Of a DNA stretch of 64,000 nucleotides, positions 1-11,715 are shown piece after piece (the first letter of the stretch is position 1; each line of letters starts with the position of its first letter). Below the pieces are notes generated by a model. It had not been told where the DNA came from. It did no database searches and worked only from the letters and a program-made list of their open reading frames with translations. Origin of the DNA: Ahaetulla prasina (lineage: Eukaryota > Chordata > Lepidosauria > Squamata > Colubridae); contig NC_080542.1 in NCBI RefSeq assembly GCF_028640845.1, positions 129,354,580 to 129,418,579 of the forward strand. Direction: 5' to 3'. Position numbers and translations under genes: made by a program.

Positions 1-830
1 CTATATACCTCTATCTCCCTTAGCCTTCACTTCCTCAGTAGTGAACAATACTTGGGTATTTGAAATACTCATCTGTTTAATTTTTCTGGACAATCTTGTG
101 CAGCTGCCAAAGGAAGGAAACATTAAAATGATTGGCTATTATGTGAAAGCCGTAAGCCCAGTGTTACATATTGCATTAGAATATGGAGCCAAAAAGGAAG
201 GGCTGACAGACTAAGCGTGTTGATTAGGTGTAATTCTAGATGAATACCCAGCATGTTATCCATCAACCTTTCCTTCTAGCCAATACAGTTAAAACCTGTT
301 TCAGGCTTATCATCATCATCTCAGGCAAAGGGACTTCCAACTTGCAGAATGCAATCTGGATGCACCTGAAAGTGATCTTGAGTCACTTACCACTCTTCAA
401 AGCCCTGCCAAGGGCGACTGTGAGGGCTGCACAGTGCAAAAGTAGACCCCAGGCCATCTTCGGATACAGGAGGTCTGAAGAAAGGGAACAAGATTATCCA
501 ATCTCTCCACGCAATTCCTCTCAGATCTTAAATCCTCCTTCAGCACGGGCAGTTAAAAAGAAAAAGAAAACTGATTCAGCCGACAACAATTGTAGTAGTA
601 GCACCAGAAGTCTTGTCGATTGCAGTAGGCGCGCTCTCTCTCTCCTCTCTCTCTCTCTCTCCCTTTCTCTCTCTCGACTATCGCCTTAAGTCTCCCGTAT
701 CCTGTCATTTAGCTCTGGTTTCCTGTGTTTTTCCCCACACTGAATCCATTTCCAGGAGATACTGTCCTTGCCATGTTCAAATAGAGGTTAACATGTGGGG
801 GGGGGGGAAGCCAACAGCGGAAAAACTAAT
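1..830. other. Unclassified DNA upstream of CpG island
   Basis: No recognisable exon, repeat family or RNA gene. A 149-codon frame at 240-689 ends in a CT repeat and has no protein-like features, so I treat it as chance. The stretch ends in a run of G at about 797-807 just before the CpG island. Confidence 0.5.
630..677. repeat. CT-rich microsatellite
   Basis: An imperfect (CT)n tract, seen directly in the sequence. It lies about 150 bases upstream of the CpG island. GA/CT tracts are common near vertebrate promoters, but nothing here shows a function. Confidence 0.85.
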
Positions 831-2680
831 AACGAAGTCGCACCCGCGGAACAGATGGACGAAGCGCGCGGAAATCCTCGCCGCTTTCTTCTCCTAAGCC
901 GGTTCTCAACTCTCCTAGGGAAAAGCTCAGCAGGGCGCCTGTCTATAGCACTGAGGAGGAATGGAAAGCAGTTGGTAAGGCAAGAGGCGACTTTTTCCCC
1001 AACTTCTCTTCCCCTCCCTCTTGCCCTCTTCACCTCCCGATCGTCTCGCCAGACGCGGAAGGAGGGGCGCAAGACCTTCCACCCTGGCGATCCCCTCGGA
1101 GGGAGACGGATCTGCCCTCGGGGGAGCTCGAGACTTGCCCAGTGCCCAGACCCGGCGCTCGCTCGCTCGCTCGCGACTGACCTGACGCCTCGTGCGCCCT
1201 GCAAACGCGGCGGGGGCTTGCAGTCCTAAAGCCCCTCGGCTATGGGACGCCGCCTCTGCCTGCGCTGATCCAAGCGGCTGGCAGCGGCGGTGGGAACGCT
1301 GGCAGAAGTGCCAAGCAGCTCCTTCCTCCAGCCTAAGGAGAAGAAGCCCAAATCAGTGGCAATAAGAGAGGATCCGACGCAATTTCCAAAGCCCCGAGTC
1401 CCCACCCCTTCTCCGCCCCCACGTCCGTCCGTCTCCCCCCCCCCTCCACGAAACAAGAATCCACATTCACCAAAGCCCCGAAATCTACTCGAAGGGTGAA
1501 TGGGTGGAAAAGGAGAAAGGGGTGGAGAGGCTTGGAGACAGAGAGGGAGGGACCGACAGACGCACGAAGCCGAAGCAAGAGGAGGCGGGCAGGAGTACGC
1601 CGGCTATGGGGAGCCGCCTTCTCCTGCTCCGCTATTTGACCGCCTCTGAAGAAGCAGGGGGTCTTCGCGCAGCAGGTAAGCGAAGTGAGGCTGACATGGC
1701 TTGAAGCGCCCGTCTGAAGACGCGGATAGCACGCTCCCAGATCTCGCCTTGGCTGACTGCCGTCAACCCAACACGCCCACCTACTCTGCCAGCCGATCAC
1801 CCCACGCGGGTATTTCAGGGCATCCCTGTGGCTCTTTCCCCTCCAGGTGTAAGATGGCTACTCAGTGCACACAGAAAAAAGTCCGGGCCAGCTGTGGGGT
1901 TCATCCAAGCTCTCAATCTCCGCGCGGCTCTCCAAAGGTGTCAAAACGGCCCGGTTACCTGAAAGGGCCGAGCGTCTCTTCCCCTTAGCCCTGCTCCCTC
2001 CGTGGTTAAGAGTGTGCAAGATCGGCTCTAGTGCAGCATCTTCAAGACTCTCGCCACCCTATAGATCTTTGGCGCCCGTCTGGCTCTCATCAACGGATGC
2101 GCTGCCTCCTGCCAGCCACTCAGAGGTCAGTGCGCCCCACAGAGACCTCTACGATCGCGGGCATTAACAGCCTGGCCTCAAGCTTGTGCGCTGTTGCGCT
2201 TTGTCCTCCTTCCACTTTTTCCTTGTCAAGCCCAGTTCAGCGGTATCCGCCCCTAGGTTACGCCCCCAGCTTTGACCCCGAGCCTGAAAGCGCACAGCCT
2301 CTTCTCAGCCTCGCCAATTGCTCGCTCGTAGTTCTCGTCAGCAACCCACCTCCCCACCAAACCCCCGGGGCAGAAGCTTTGTACTCTGAGGGAGAAACCG
2401 CCGCCTACACCTTGTACGTTGGCAGTTTTCCAGCACCTCACACCTGCCTCAGGTTTGTTCCCTTAGTCTCTCCTCCGCCTCCTAACTCACCGGCGGCGCC
2501 TTATGGCCCACGGGGATCGGGCGTGTTCTGCTCACGGACCCTCCTCCGATGCTCGCCACTGAGCACTTCCCTCCGCTCGCCCACTTCGTGGCTGCTTCCC
2601 TCCTGTTCCTTCAAATAATCGGGAATATAGCCCGCGATGGAAACTGAGGTGGCGGATCGCTGTGGAGGGTGCGCGCGTGT
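830..2680. promoter_or_regulatory. CpG island, probable host-gene promoter
   Basis: G+C and CpG density rise sharply compared with the AT-rich remainder of the window. CpGs occur throughout (for example 838-880, 1020-1270, 1380-1500, 1560-1760, 2460-2680) and there is no obvious TATA box. In vertebrates such islands usually mark the promoter and first exon of a broadly expressed or developmental gene. Long frames on both strands (for example 795-1229 + and 2031-2618 +) show no recognisable domain and are probably by-products of the base composition. The only exon-like clue is a + strand ATG followed by a consensus donor (see 1606-1675). I cannot name the gene, and the direction of transcription is uncertain. 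Confidence 0.75.
1606..1675 (+). other. Candidate first coding exon with splice donor
   Basis: Seen: an ATG at 1606 with G at -3 and G at +4 (a good Kozak context) opens a frame of 23 codons beginning MGSRLLLLRYL. It runs into CAG|GTAAGC, a strong donor, at 1676. A leucine-rich start could suggest a signal or targeting peptide, but it is too short to judge. The same frame is open upstream to another ATG at 1504. Inferred: this may be a first coding exon whose partner exons lie beyond the window, or part of a 5' untranslated exon using the same donor. No downstream exon was recognised in the following 62 kb, so the first intron would be very long. Antisense transcription is equally possible. 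Not matched to any known protein. Confidence 0.25.
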
Positions 2681-3136
2681 AAATCTGTTTGTGTCAGCAT
2701 AAACAGCAAGGATAAGGCGAAGCGACACCGCGCACATTTCTCCCCCCCTCCCCATACACACACTCACACTCCTGGTGGGCTCTGCGGAGAGAAATGCCAC
2801 ACATTTCCTTAGCGCTTTCTCAGTTAGGGAAGGGCAGCGCCCAGGCGGATAGAAGAATGAAAGTTGAAACAATAAAACAATAAACAATGTGAAACCATAA
2901 AAAGGTAAATCCGATCAACCCTGGCAATTATTCTCAATTAAACAGAAATAGTTGAGATTGAAATAAAAGGTCCAAGACATTACTGTAGATCCGGAGCAGA
3001 AATGTTTAGAGAAAGACCGAGGAAGAGCAGAGGGAGGAAGAGCAGAGGGCGTGCCGCCTTCCTGCTTCGCTAGAGGGAAGGAGGGGATGAAGGGGCTGAT
3101 AGATGGCAATGGGGGGGTACAATGAATCCAGAGAAG

Positions 3137-3228
3137 TATTTCTCAGCCTTGATAATTCAATTCTTGGGACATTCTGGAAGTTGAAATCCAAGCATCTTAA
3201 AAGTTGCTAAAGCTAAGAAACACTACTC
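3137..3228. mobile_element. Degenerate short MITE with inverted halves
   Basis: The left half (tttctcagccttgat...) and the right half (gctaaagctaagaaacact) are imperfect reverse complements. The centre has the 'attctggaagttgaaatcca' type motif shared with the clear MITE at 26755-26882. Its edges are eroded and no target duplication is visible. Confidence 0.5.
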
Positions 3229-3830
3229 TTGGTAGCAAGTTCACCTAAGAAAGAGAAAATACAGAACTGAGATCGAGGCCATCACATTTGGAAAGCAGAA
3301 CTGCTACCTGCTCTGAAGAACTAAAGCACCGCAATAGTGAAATTAGGGAATCCAGCCTGCTGATTTCTTGAGTCTCTGAATTGCCCATGACAGATGACTC
3401 CCCACATGGCCATAAACAAGCCTCCCAACATCCTAGCTGGTACTTAATGTATTTAGCAAAGGGTGACAGGATCAAACTTCTATTTTTTTTTTCAGGCCCA
3501 TTGTGAATATTGTATGCAGACTGATTTTAACTGACAGTTTCTGTATGTTGTGTTGCAACATCAGGAATGTAAGGCACAGAATTAGAATGAGAGGATTGGT
3601 CCTAGCTGAAGCTACACAACTATAGCTGATAATGGCATTTCCTGGCTGAAAAGTCCCCTGTAAGATTCACTAAGACTAGTATCTAAAATCAAGCTGTGCT
3701 GATGAATGCTCACCCCAGAATCAGGAAGTTAATTTGTTGTTAGTTGTTTCCTTGCCCAGGTTCATCAAGTTAGCAAAAGCATGCAGAACATGGCTCCTAC
3801 AATTCTTTCTAGCTCCATCAATAGCAAAGG
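3229..3830. other. Unclassified non-coding DNA
   Basis: AT-rich sequence with short frames only. I see no recognisable repeat or exon. Confidence 0.4.
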
Positions 3831-3838
3831 CTATAGGA

Positions 3839-4092
3839 CAGGGGTATCAAACTCAAGGCGTTTAGATGTGGCCTGCGGGACCGCCCTGGAAACAGTAAAG
3901 GCCCGCAGTGCCTCTGCCAGGGAAAACAGAGCTCAGGAGGACCGCATGCAGCCTTCCCAAGCTCCATTTTCTCTGGCAGAGGGCTGCAGAACATCAAGCT
4001 GGCCGCTCCCACCCCAGCCACACCCACTTGGCCCTCCGAGGTCAAACACAACCCTATTGTGGCCCTTAATGAAATCGAGTTTGATACCCCTG
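3839..4092. mobile_element. hAT-type MITE (cagGGGTATCAAACTC family)
   Basis: Terminal inverted repeats caggggtatcaaactc and gagtttgatacccctg are perfect over 16 bases. They are flanked by 8-bp direct repeats, ctatagga (3831-3838) and ctgtagga (4093-4100), which match at 7 of 8 positions. Eight-base target duplications and CAGGGGT-type ends are hallmarks of hAT transposons. The 254-bp length and absence of a transposase frame make it a non-autonomous copy mobilised in trans. It is GC-richer than its surroundings, which explains frames such as 3781-4098. Confidence 0.9.
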
Positions 4093-4341
4093 CTGTAGGA
4101 AGTCTCTGTATTTGATTCTGTGTGAGAGGTATGTGTTGTATGTGCTTTTATGTATGGGTGTGTTTATGCTCTCCCTTGTGTTGAATTGATCTACACTTCT
4201 GTGTGCAGATGGAAACAGATGGACTGCATTGATTCCATTTTTGGTCATGTATCCAGAAGGAAGGCAAGAAACTTAGAATGGAGAATTCTAGTAGCATTCT
4301 GAACCCTGACCTATTGCCTCTTCTGTAAGAATTCCCTACGG

Positions 4342-4743
4342 CTGTTATGGCGAACCTGTGCCACCTTGGCACGTGGACCCATATCTGTGGGCATGTGAGC
4401 GTTGCCCTAGCTCAGCTCCAGCATGCATGCACATGCCGGCCAGCTGATTTTCAGGCCTTCCGGGCCCACAGGAAGTCAGGAAACAGGCTTTTTCTGGTCT
4501 CCAGAGGGCCTCTGGGAGAATGGGGAAGGCTGTTTTTACCCACCCCAGGCTCTAGAAAGCCTCTGAGCCTGGGAAGGGTAAAAAATGGTCCTACTGGGCC
4601 CACCGTGCCATCACGTGCAAAAGTGGGGGTTGTGCACACATGCACAGGGTGCACTGAATTATAGGTGTGGGCACACGTGTGCGTGACCCACCACGCTCCC
4701 CCCCCCTTTTGGCACGCGACAGCAAAAAGGTTAGCCATCACTG
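4342..4743. mobile_element. hAT-like MITE (tgatggcgaacct family)
   Basis: The left end ttatggcgaacct and right end aggttagccatcactg are inverted repeats. They match the better preserved copy at 32242-32596. The interior is rich in GCACAC/GTGTGC and has no transposase. I could not find a convincing 8-bp target duplication, so the exact ends are uncertain. Confidence 0.75.
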
Positions 4744-7700
4744 AAAGAGAATTATTTTCTCTTTCACAATTCGACCACTTTTAAACCCATAATTTCTTTT
4801 GTTGGTTTCCTCCATCATACCAAATTTGGTTTGTTTTAGTTTCAGTTTTGGAGAGTTATCTTGCTCATGGACACCCAGATTGACAACAGATTCCTGAACC
4901 TCTTTACATAATTCATTTCCAACCTTCTGTTGTATCGAAATGAATTTGTTTTTGTTTTTTTTAAAGTTTCTACTAGAGGCTCTGCAAAGTGCACTAATGT
5001 TATAAAACTCAGAAAAACGAAGTACAAGTATATTAATGCTTTCACTTTATTTAATTTAGAATTAACTTTAAGGTTAGGATTAGGATTACACTAAAACCTA
5101 GGATTCTTTGAGTATGTATAATTCTGGCAGTTGGGGTGGTGGTTTTTCCCTGATTTTTGAGAGTCTTAAATTCAGGATTCTTTTCCTTCTGAATAACTAA
5201 ATTACTTCCTTTGAAGTGGACAAATCAATACTTGGTGCAACAAATAACTATTTTGGTGGTGTTAAATCATGGGTGGGCAATTTTTATGGGTAGCAGTGAA
5301 AGTTAGCCAGATACCACACCTGAAAAAGCTAGAAAAGCAGAACTGTGAAGTGTCAGTGGCCTAGACTAGATTTGAAGTAAGTTAAATTAAATTAAAATTA
5401 TTTAAGTAATTGCAATTACTAATAATCTTGTTTGTCAATCATACAGTAGTATTTGGCAGCAGTTGTGGTTCTGGAAGTGATATGGGTTATTACAGCTTTA
5501 CTTTATCATCTTTGAACACTTTTCAAAGAGGAAAAAAAAGACTGAAAGTAAATAAATAGCATATTTTTTTCCTCTGTGCAAAAATAAATAAATCATAATA
5601 GAACATTTGATCCAAACAAACTATTGCACAGAAATCTTAGTAGGAAAAGGAAGAAAAGTTTCTCTCAAGTAATATGTGATGATTAACATGGAATTACATT
5701 ACAATCCCCTACCTCCTTCTGAACAACATTGCTGACATATAGCAAATGAGGGATAAATATATTAGTACAGGTCACAGAAAGTATGCTTTTTAAAAAAAAT
5801 CAGCCAATTCTATGCAGAGATGGTGGGGAAGAAAATTGCTTGTGTCTGGAATACACTTCATTTTCTAGGCTAGCTAGAGCATAAATCTCTATTCAACACA
5901 CTGAGTTATAAATTTGTTTGAAATACTTTTCAAACAATTGTAACAGTTGGCAGACATAGACAGCGAAACTACAAACGTTTTTCATTTGTGTGTGGTAACC
6001 ATATGGATCCTATAGCTCATTTTCTTCTTGAGTGCAATCTTAAACTCAGCACATCTGAAGATGCTCATAGACACTTTCTCATTTAAAGAAGATCCTGTCC
6101 CTGACGTCCAAGAAAACTGTATACAATCAAATACACACCTCAATGACTCTCAGCCCATTACACTGTGAGCTGTGCTAGCTCAATACCATTATCTTGTCAG
6201 CCTTTTGCACTATCTTCGACTGTATTCTCAGAGCTCATCCATGTCAAATTTGGCACCAGAGTCAGACAAAATGGTAGACTCCATCCCAGCCTTGTCTTAC
6301 TCTTCATCTCTAGCCAGTCCCTGAGTGTATCTTATGCAATACTTATACATTTACTGGACTAAGAGTAATGCATATTTTATAACTAGTGCATCAAGTTCTT
6401 TCTTTGTTTTCCTTAAATGACATCCGTATAAGTTAGCAGTGGGTTAACATGCTGTGAAAATCCAGCTGTTAACGTGCTTCATAATACAAACCAATGAGTT
6501 GAATCTTTCCTCATAATTGCTAAATTAGCACTCTCTGCAGCTTATTCCTGAGAAAACATAGGCAAGGTTAAAGCTGTGCATTGCATATTTAAAGTAATTT
6601 TGGGAAATATGTGTGCTAAAGAGCAACAGAGGCTTATTGTAAGTGTGGCTTTGCTCAGTGAGCAGACATCTGGAAAAGAAGTCGCTGGTATTAAAAAGTT
6701 ATACCTATCATATGAAAATCGTGGTTTTCTTCTTCAGTTAATTTCGTTCTATCTCATTATCTCTATGAAGCCAAGGGACAATAAATTAGAACTCATCTGT
6801 ACTTTGTTAATAGTTTTTTTTTTTGCTTCTTCAAAACAATATTGTAGTTTCCTTAATAGTTTGTATGCTTTGATGCTTTGCTTATTCTACAAAATAACTG
6901 TAACTTATGATGGATGACACACCCACCATTCTAGCTGTTTTGATTAAGAATCCAGGGACTCCATTCTAATATTGAGAGAGAGGGGAAAAAAAGGCTCCCA
7001 TTTTCATGAGGTTCTAAAACATTTAAATTTGTGATATCTGTTCACAAAATAGTGAAAACTAAAACTTGATTTTCAGAAGTCCAATGTAATCCTGCTGTCA
7101 TCAGTGAATTAATATATATTGTATCATCATCATCAATATCATCATTCTTGGTAATGTTAACTCACACATTATCAACAGTTCTAGTTTTACATTTTTTATA
7201 CTGAATGTTGCACTGGTTCTTTGACATACATTTTTGATGAACCCAAGTCAAGTAGTCCTATGCCATGGCAATAACTTGTGATGGTCAAAGAGCTTTTTCC
7301 TTTTAATACTTTACTTTATGACTCTTTTTGCCCATCAAGACACAGCTAGCCTCATCAATAGTCAATAGAAAGATTTCTAGTAGTTCAAAATTAGTCAATG
7401 GAAAGTCAGTGAATGAGAGAACATGTAAGACCATAAATAATAGTATTTTCTGTTTGCGCAAGCCACTCCCCCACTACTACTAATACTTAGTGATGCAATT
7501 TGTTGCCATAAGTAGACACTGAATTGATTTTTAAAATATCTTTAAATATTTAATGATGATTGCTTTTAATTCTTTCCCCATCTCTGTCTACCTTTTTGAC
7601 ATGTCTTGCCTACCCTTTTGAATGTGGTCACAACAAAGGTCAAAAATGACCTCAGATTAAAAAAGGACTATCTAGTTCTAGGGTAAATAAATTTAAATAG

Positions 7701-8734
7701 ACTATCCCTGAATCAATATGCTGATTATTAAATAACAATTTCATGGAAAACTATATATGAAAAATATAATTTTCTGGAATGTATCAATAAATTAAATATA
7801 CCTTTTTTCTAATTTTTCTAGTATCAACATGTACAAGTGAATTGGAATTCTGATCTGTATTAGTAACCTAACAGAAACACATTATATTCTGTTGTATGTA
7901 CCTGTATTTTGGACAACTTGGATGAGTTGACCTTCTGTTTTACTCTGTAATTTGATTCTGTTCTGAGCTTAGAGACTTTTATTTTGGTTCAGATTTTCTC
8001 TGGTTTGATTTTCATATTTACAATATTCTTTTGAAAATTATTCTGTCCTCTGATTATAAACCTACTTCCTGGAAAACTTTAGTTCAGTCTTAAAAACAAA
8101 TGCCTTAAGTTACGTTGTATAATATAAAACTGCAGATGAAAGCAAAGATATTTTATCAGTTAAACAATGTGTTTAAATACATTTGAAGTTTACTCTTTTT
8201 ATGAATTTCAACAAGCTAAGAATAAAATAATTTTAAAAATAAGCTTGGCAGATGATTAATCATGACAAGTCTTACTTATTTGTGCTATTTTGGAATAAAG
8301 ATAAAATAAATGAAAATAAACTTAAGATACTTGCATTGGAAGGTTATATGGTGTGTTATTATAAAAGAGTAGATATACATGCAATAGGTCTTGTATCTTA
8401 TGAGCCACAAATATATTCACTCAATCTTGGGTAGAAAATCCTTTGTTACCATAGTGCCTAGCACATTATTATTAGGTGTGTTTTGGGCAAGGAGAACTGG
8501 GCAGTAAGGGATCTGCCACAGCTATCAAATCTACAAGTCTAGCATCTAATAAGATACTAATGCTGTGGAATGAAGAATGTGATTCAACGGTCAGTGCCCT
8601 ATCAATTGCAGGGTATTTATTTGGAAGGGATTTATAGTGTGTTCCTAGTAATATAATCCAACTAAAGCTGTGATGATATAGAACTTACCTTTATTATTCT
8701 TTTACTGCAACAATAATACTTGTGTGACCTTATA
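4744..8734. other. Long AT-rich non-coding stretch
   Basis: About 4 kb with no recognised exon, RNA or well-preserved repeat. Frames at 6165-6362 and 6576-6917 are short and lack domains. A 'gggtgggcaattttt' start at about 5272 resembles hAT ends but has no partner. This could be intronic DNA holding unrecognised conserved elements; a multi-species alignment would be needed to tell. Confidence 0.4.
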
Positions 8735-8736
8735 AA

Positions 8737-9660
8737 ACCATAGACTTATAGGGCTGGAAGAGATCTTGGAGGTCTTCTGGTCCAATTATCTGTCCAAGGC
8801 AGAATCCTTATATTTTTTGGCAGTGGTGAAATGCTCCCAGTTCGGACCACATTGTCCGATCTGGTAGCGATGACGGCAGGTGGTTCGGGGAACCGGTAGC
8901 AAAAATCCCTGCCCACCCCCATGCCTAGCTGAGCCGCGCGATCATCAGAAGTTGTTTTTTTTAACTTTTAAAAGCATCTTTTCTTTGGCCAAAAGGCTTT
9001 TAAAAGCATTGTTTTTACAACTTCTTCGGCTGAAGAGATTGTTAAAAAAAATGCTTTTAAAAGGTTCCTCTGACGATCCCAGCTAAGTTGCCTGATCAAA
9101 AAAAATGCTTTTAAAAGAAAAGCCTCTAACGATCAGGCAACTTAGCTGGGATCGCCAGAGCCATTTGAAAGCATTTTTTATACAACTTCTTAGGCCGAAG
9201 AGGTTGTAGAAAAAATGCTTTAAAAAAAAATTGGCCACGCCCACCCAGTCACATTACCCCCACCACCAAGCCACACCCACAGAACCGGTAGTAACAAATT
9301 TTACATTTCATCACTGCTTCCCGGACAAATGTTTGTCCAGTCTTTTCTTGAAAACCTCCGACAATGGAACACCCACAATTCAGAGAGACAAGCTGTTTCA
9401 TTGTTTAATTGTTGTCAATGACAGTAAATTTCCTGTTCATGAAAGTTCAGGGTTGGACGTCTCCTTACTGAGCTTTTACCCATTGCTTCTTGCCCTGCCC
9501 TCAGGTCCTACAGAGAATAAATCAATGCCCTTTCCCGGTGACAGCTCTTCAAGTATCAGGTTCTCTCCTAAGCCTTCTGTTCATTAGGCTAAACGTACCT
9601 AGTTCCCTTAGCCATTCATTGTATGACTTAGCCTCCAGACAACTTATCATCTTTGATGAA
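8737..9660 (-). mobile_element. CR1 LINE 3' end, interrupted by a MITE
   Basis: Read on the minus strand, the sequence has the typical CR1 ending: the frame for the last ORF2 residues, the 'tggaccagaagacctcca' segment, then a 'tctatgg' tail at 8737-8747. A hAT-type MITE (8821-9316) splits it, and the CR1 resumes at 'acaaatgtttgtccag' (about 9324). Only the 3' part is present, as usual for 5'-truncated LINE copies, and the frame is broken. It is older than the MITE inside it. Confidence 0.75.
8821..9316. mobile_element. hAT-type foldback MITE (cagtggtgaaat family)
   Basis: The ends cagtggtgaaatg and catttcatcactg are inverted repeats. The flanks ttttttgg (8813-8820) and cttcccgg (9317-9324) agree if four C-to-T transitions are allowed, giving a plausible 8-bp target duplication. 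Internally, modules of the type 'aatgcttttaaaa' and 'gatcaggcaacttagctggg' recur in opposite orientations (8948-9225), so the single strand could form several hairpins. No transposase is present. Same family as 10240-11227 and 32605-33576. Confidence 0.85.
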
Positions 9661-10093
9661 AAGACCCTTATCTTCATTATATGATAGGCAGTGTAAAATA
9701 ATAGTAAGGAAAAGACCATTGGGTTTGAAAAGATTCTTTGGGCCATGAAGTCTAAACACTTAGTTTTTGCAGGTATCTAAATTAAAGTATCCACCATGTA
9801 AGGTGGCTTGACTTGGTTGAACATATTAAGTGAAAAAGGGTCTGCTATCTCTATAGGTAATCAGATCTACTTCCCTGTTTCTTAACTTTCAAGAACCAAT
9901 ATTGCTGTAATTTAATCCATTATTATGTCCCCTGGTATGATGGAGAACAGATCTTGGCCCTCAGTGAGTGAAGGTTGAAGATCTTTGCATAAATGTGTGA
10001 GCATTCCTCAGAAATTTAGCATAAGGAAGAAGTAGTGAAGCACATTTCATAGCTATAACAGAAAGAATATTTATTTGCAAGAAATATTTTATA

Positions 10094-10899
10094 GGTAAAG
10101 GTAAAGGTTCCCCTCGGACATATGTACTAGTTGTTCCCAATTCTAGGGGGCAGTACTCATCTCCATTTCAAAGCCGAAGAGCCAGCGCTATCCAAAGACA
10201 TCTCCATGGTCATGTGGCCGGCATGACTAACCACCAAAGCAGGGGTGAAATTCTCCCGATTTGCACAGGCTCACCCGATCAGGTAGCTGCTGGTTCAGAG
10301 GACCGATAGCAAAAATCCCTGGCCCCACCCCCCCTGCTTCTGCTGAGCCGCACCATCAGCAGATGGTTTTTTTTTACTTTTAAAAGTTTTTCTTCAGCCG
10401 AAACATGCCTTTAAAAGTAAAAAAAACTCAAAAAACCCTCTGATGATTGCGGGGCTGAGCAGAGATAATCAAAACCCTTTAAAAGTTTTTTTAAAAAAAC
10501 CCTCTTCATTCAAAGGGAAAAAGAAAACAAGAAAAAAAATGAGGTTTTAAAAGCCTCTGTCGATCCCAGAGGAGTTTCCTGATCCTCACAGGCTTTTAAA
10601 CTCACTTTTTAACAGCCCCCACTTACAAGAGCCCCCACCCATGCCCACCCAATTTCCCTTCCTCACTTACCTATAATTACTGCTCCTTTTGGGCACGACA
10701 TGCATTTTTCTTCAGCTACTGATTACAGCCTGCTTTGACTTCCTGCTTTGCTGAATGAGGAACTCTGGGATTTGAAGTCCACAATAAAATAAAATAAAAT
10801 AAAAAAATAAAATATTAGTGCAGCTTTCTGAAATTTGGTGTGTTTCTGTACTCTAACTACACAAACACACAAAATCTCAGAAAGCCGTATGTGGCATTT

Positions 10900-10931
<32 letters not shown>

Positions 10932-11449
10932 AGAGAGGTGTGTGTGTGTAAAGTGTGAAAGCTGGTTTTTGAGCTTTTTGTGGCTGTGTGAAGTGTGAAG
11001 TGCAGCTGCTTTTACATTGTGTGTGAGTCAATTGTGTTGTGTTGTGTGTGTGTAAAGTGTGAAAGTTGGTTTTTGATACCTCTTATTGTTTTTTTATACT
11101 TTGTTTATTATTTTTATTATTTATTGTTATTGGCCACGACCACCCAGTCATCTGATCACCAAGCCACGCCCACCAATTAAGCCACATCCACAGAACCGGT
11201 AGGAAAAATTTTTAGATTTCACCTCTGCACCAAAGGCACACAGAACGCTTTTACCTTCCCACCAAAGGGGGTCCCTATTTTTCTACTTGCATTTTTTACA
11301 TGCTTTTGAACTGCTGATTTGGCAGAAGCTGAGACAAATAACGGGAGCTCACCCCATTATGCGGTACTAGGGATTCAAACCACTGAACTGCCTACCTTTC
11401 TATCGATAAGCTCAGTGCCTTAGCCACTGAGCCACTGCATCCCTTATAA
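10094..11449 (-). mobile_element. Sauria-type SINE split by a MITE
   Basis: Read on the minus strand: a tRNA-like head near 11390-11449 (A-box region tggctcagtgg, B-box ggtttgaatcccta), a unique middle, and an ACCTTT-type tail at 10094-10108. Twelve-base target duplications, aaatattttata, lie at 10082-10093 and 11450-11461. The body is interrupted by a 988-bp hAT-type MITE (10240-11227). Removing that leaves about 360 bp, the same as the intact copy at 35128-35479. Sauria SINEs are tRNA-derived, LINE-mobilised elements of lepidosaur genomes, which is the main support for a squamate source. Confidence 0.85.
10240..11227. mobile_element. hAT-type MITE inserted in the SINE
   Basis: The ends caggggtgaaatt and gatttcacctctg are inverted repeats, flanked by a perfect 8-bp duplication, caccaaag (10232-10239 and 11228-11235). 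The left third carries the 'cttttaaaag' hairpin modules of this family. The right part holds unrelated filler, including an AAAAT run (10780-10812) and TG microsatellites (about 10900-10960 and 11040-11060). No transposase frame is present. The intact duplication makes it younger than the SINE around it. Confidence 0.92.
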
Positions 11450-11560
11450 AAATATTTTATAAGGTAGGCAAAGCCTAGCTCCTAGCTAACTCTATTCTAC
11501 CAGGAGAATAGAGGGAAGGAAGGCAGAAGACACTGACATCACATTAGCAATCTCCTAGAT

Positions 11561-11696
11561 CATGGGTGTGAAACTCGCCATGTCACGTTGCCGTCACTGA
11601 CGTATCATGACATTTTTTCCCCCTTCATGGAGCTGGAATGGGCATGGCCTGCGTATGATGCATCCGGCCCACAGGTTGCCAGTTTGACACCAGATG
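11561..11696. mobile_element. Small hAT-like MITE remnant
   Basis: The left end catgggtgtgaaactcg and right end agtttgacaccagatg are near inverted repeats similar to the 3839-4092 family. It is only about 136 bp, with no clear target duplication. Confidence 0.5.
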
Positions 11697-11715
11697 CAGA
11701 GCAGGCAAAGTTAAC

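Noticed and set aside
240..689. 149-codon frame
   Set aside because: It ends in a microsatellite-encoded serine/leucine run and has no protein-like features.
795..1229. 144-codon + frame and the 138-codon minus frame overlapping it
   Set aside because: Both lie in the CpG island, where stop codons are rare by composition. Neither has domains, and they overlap on opposite strands.
2031..2618. 195-codon frame, the longest in the CpG island
   Set aside because: Proline/serine-rich without a recognisable motif, and no clear splice or Kozak support. It is better explained by GC-rich DNA.
8948..9225. CRISPR-like array of short repeats
   Set aside because: The repeats are inverted modules of a foldback MITE in a vertebrate genome; spacing and orientation do not fit CRISPR.
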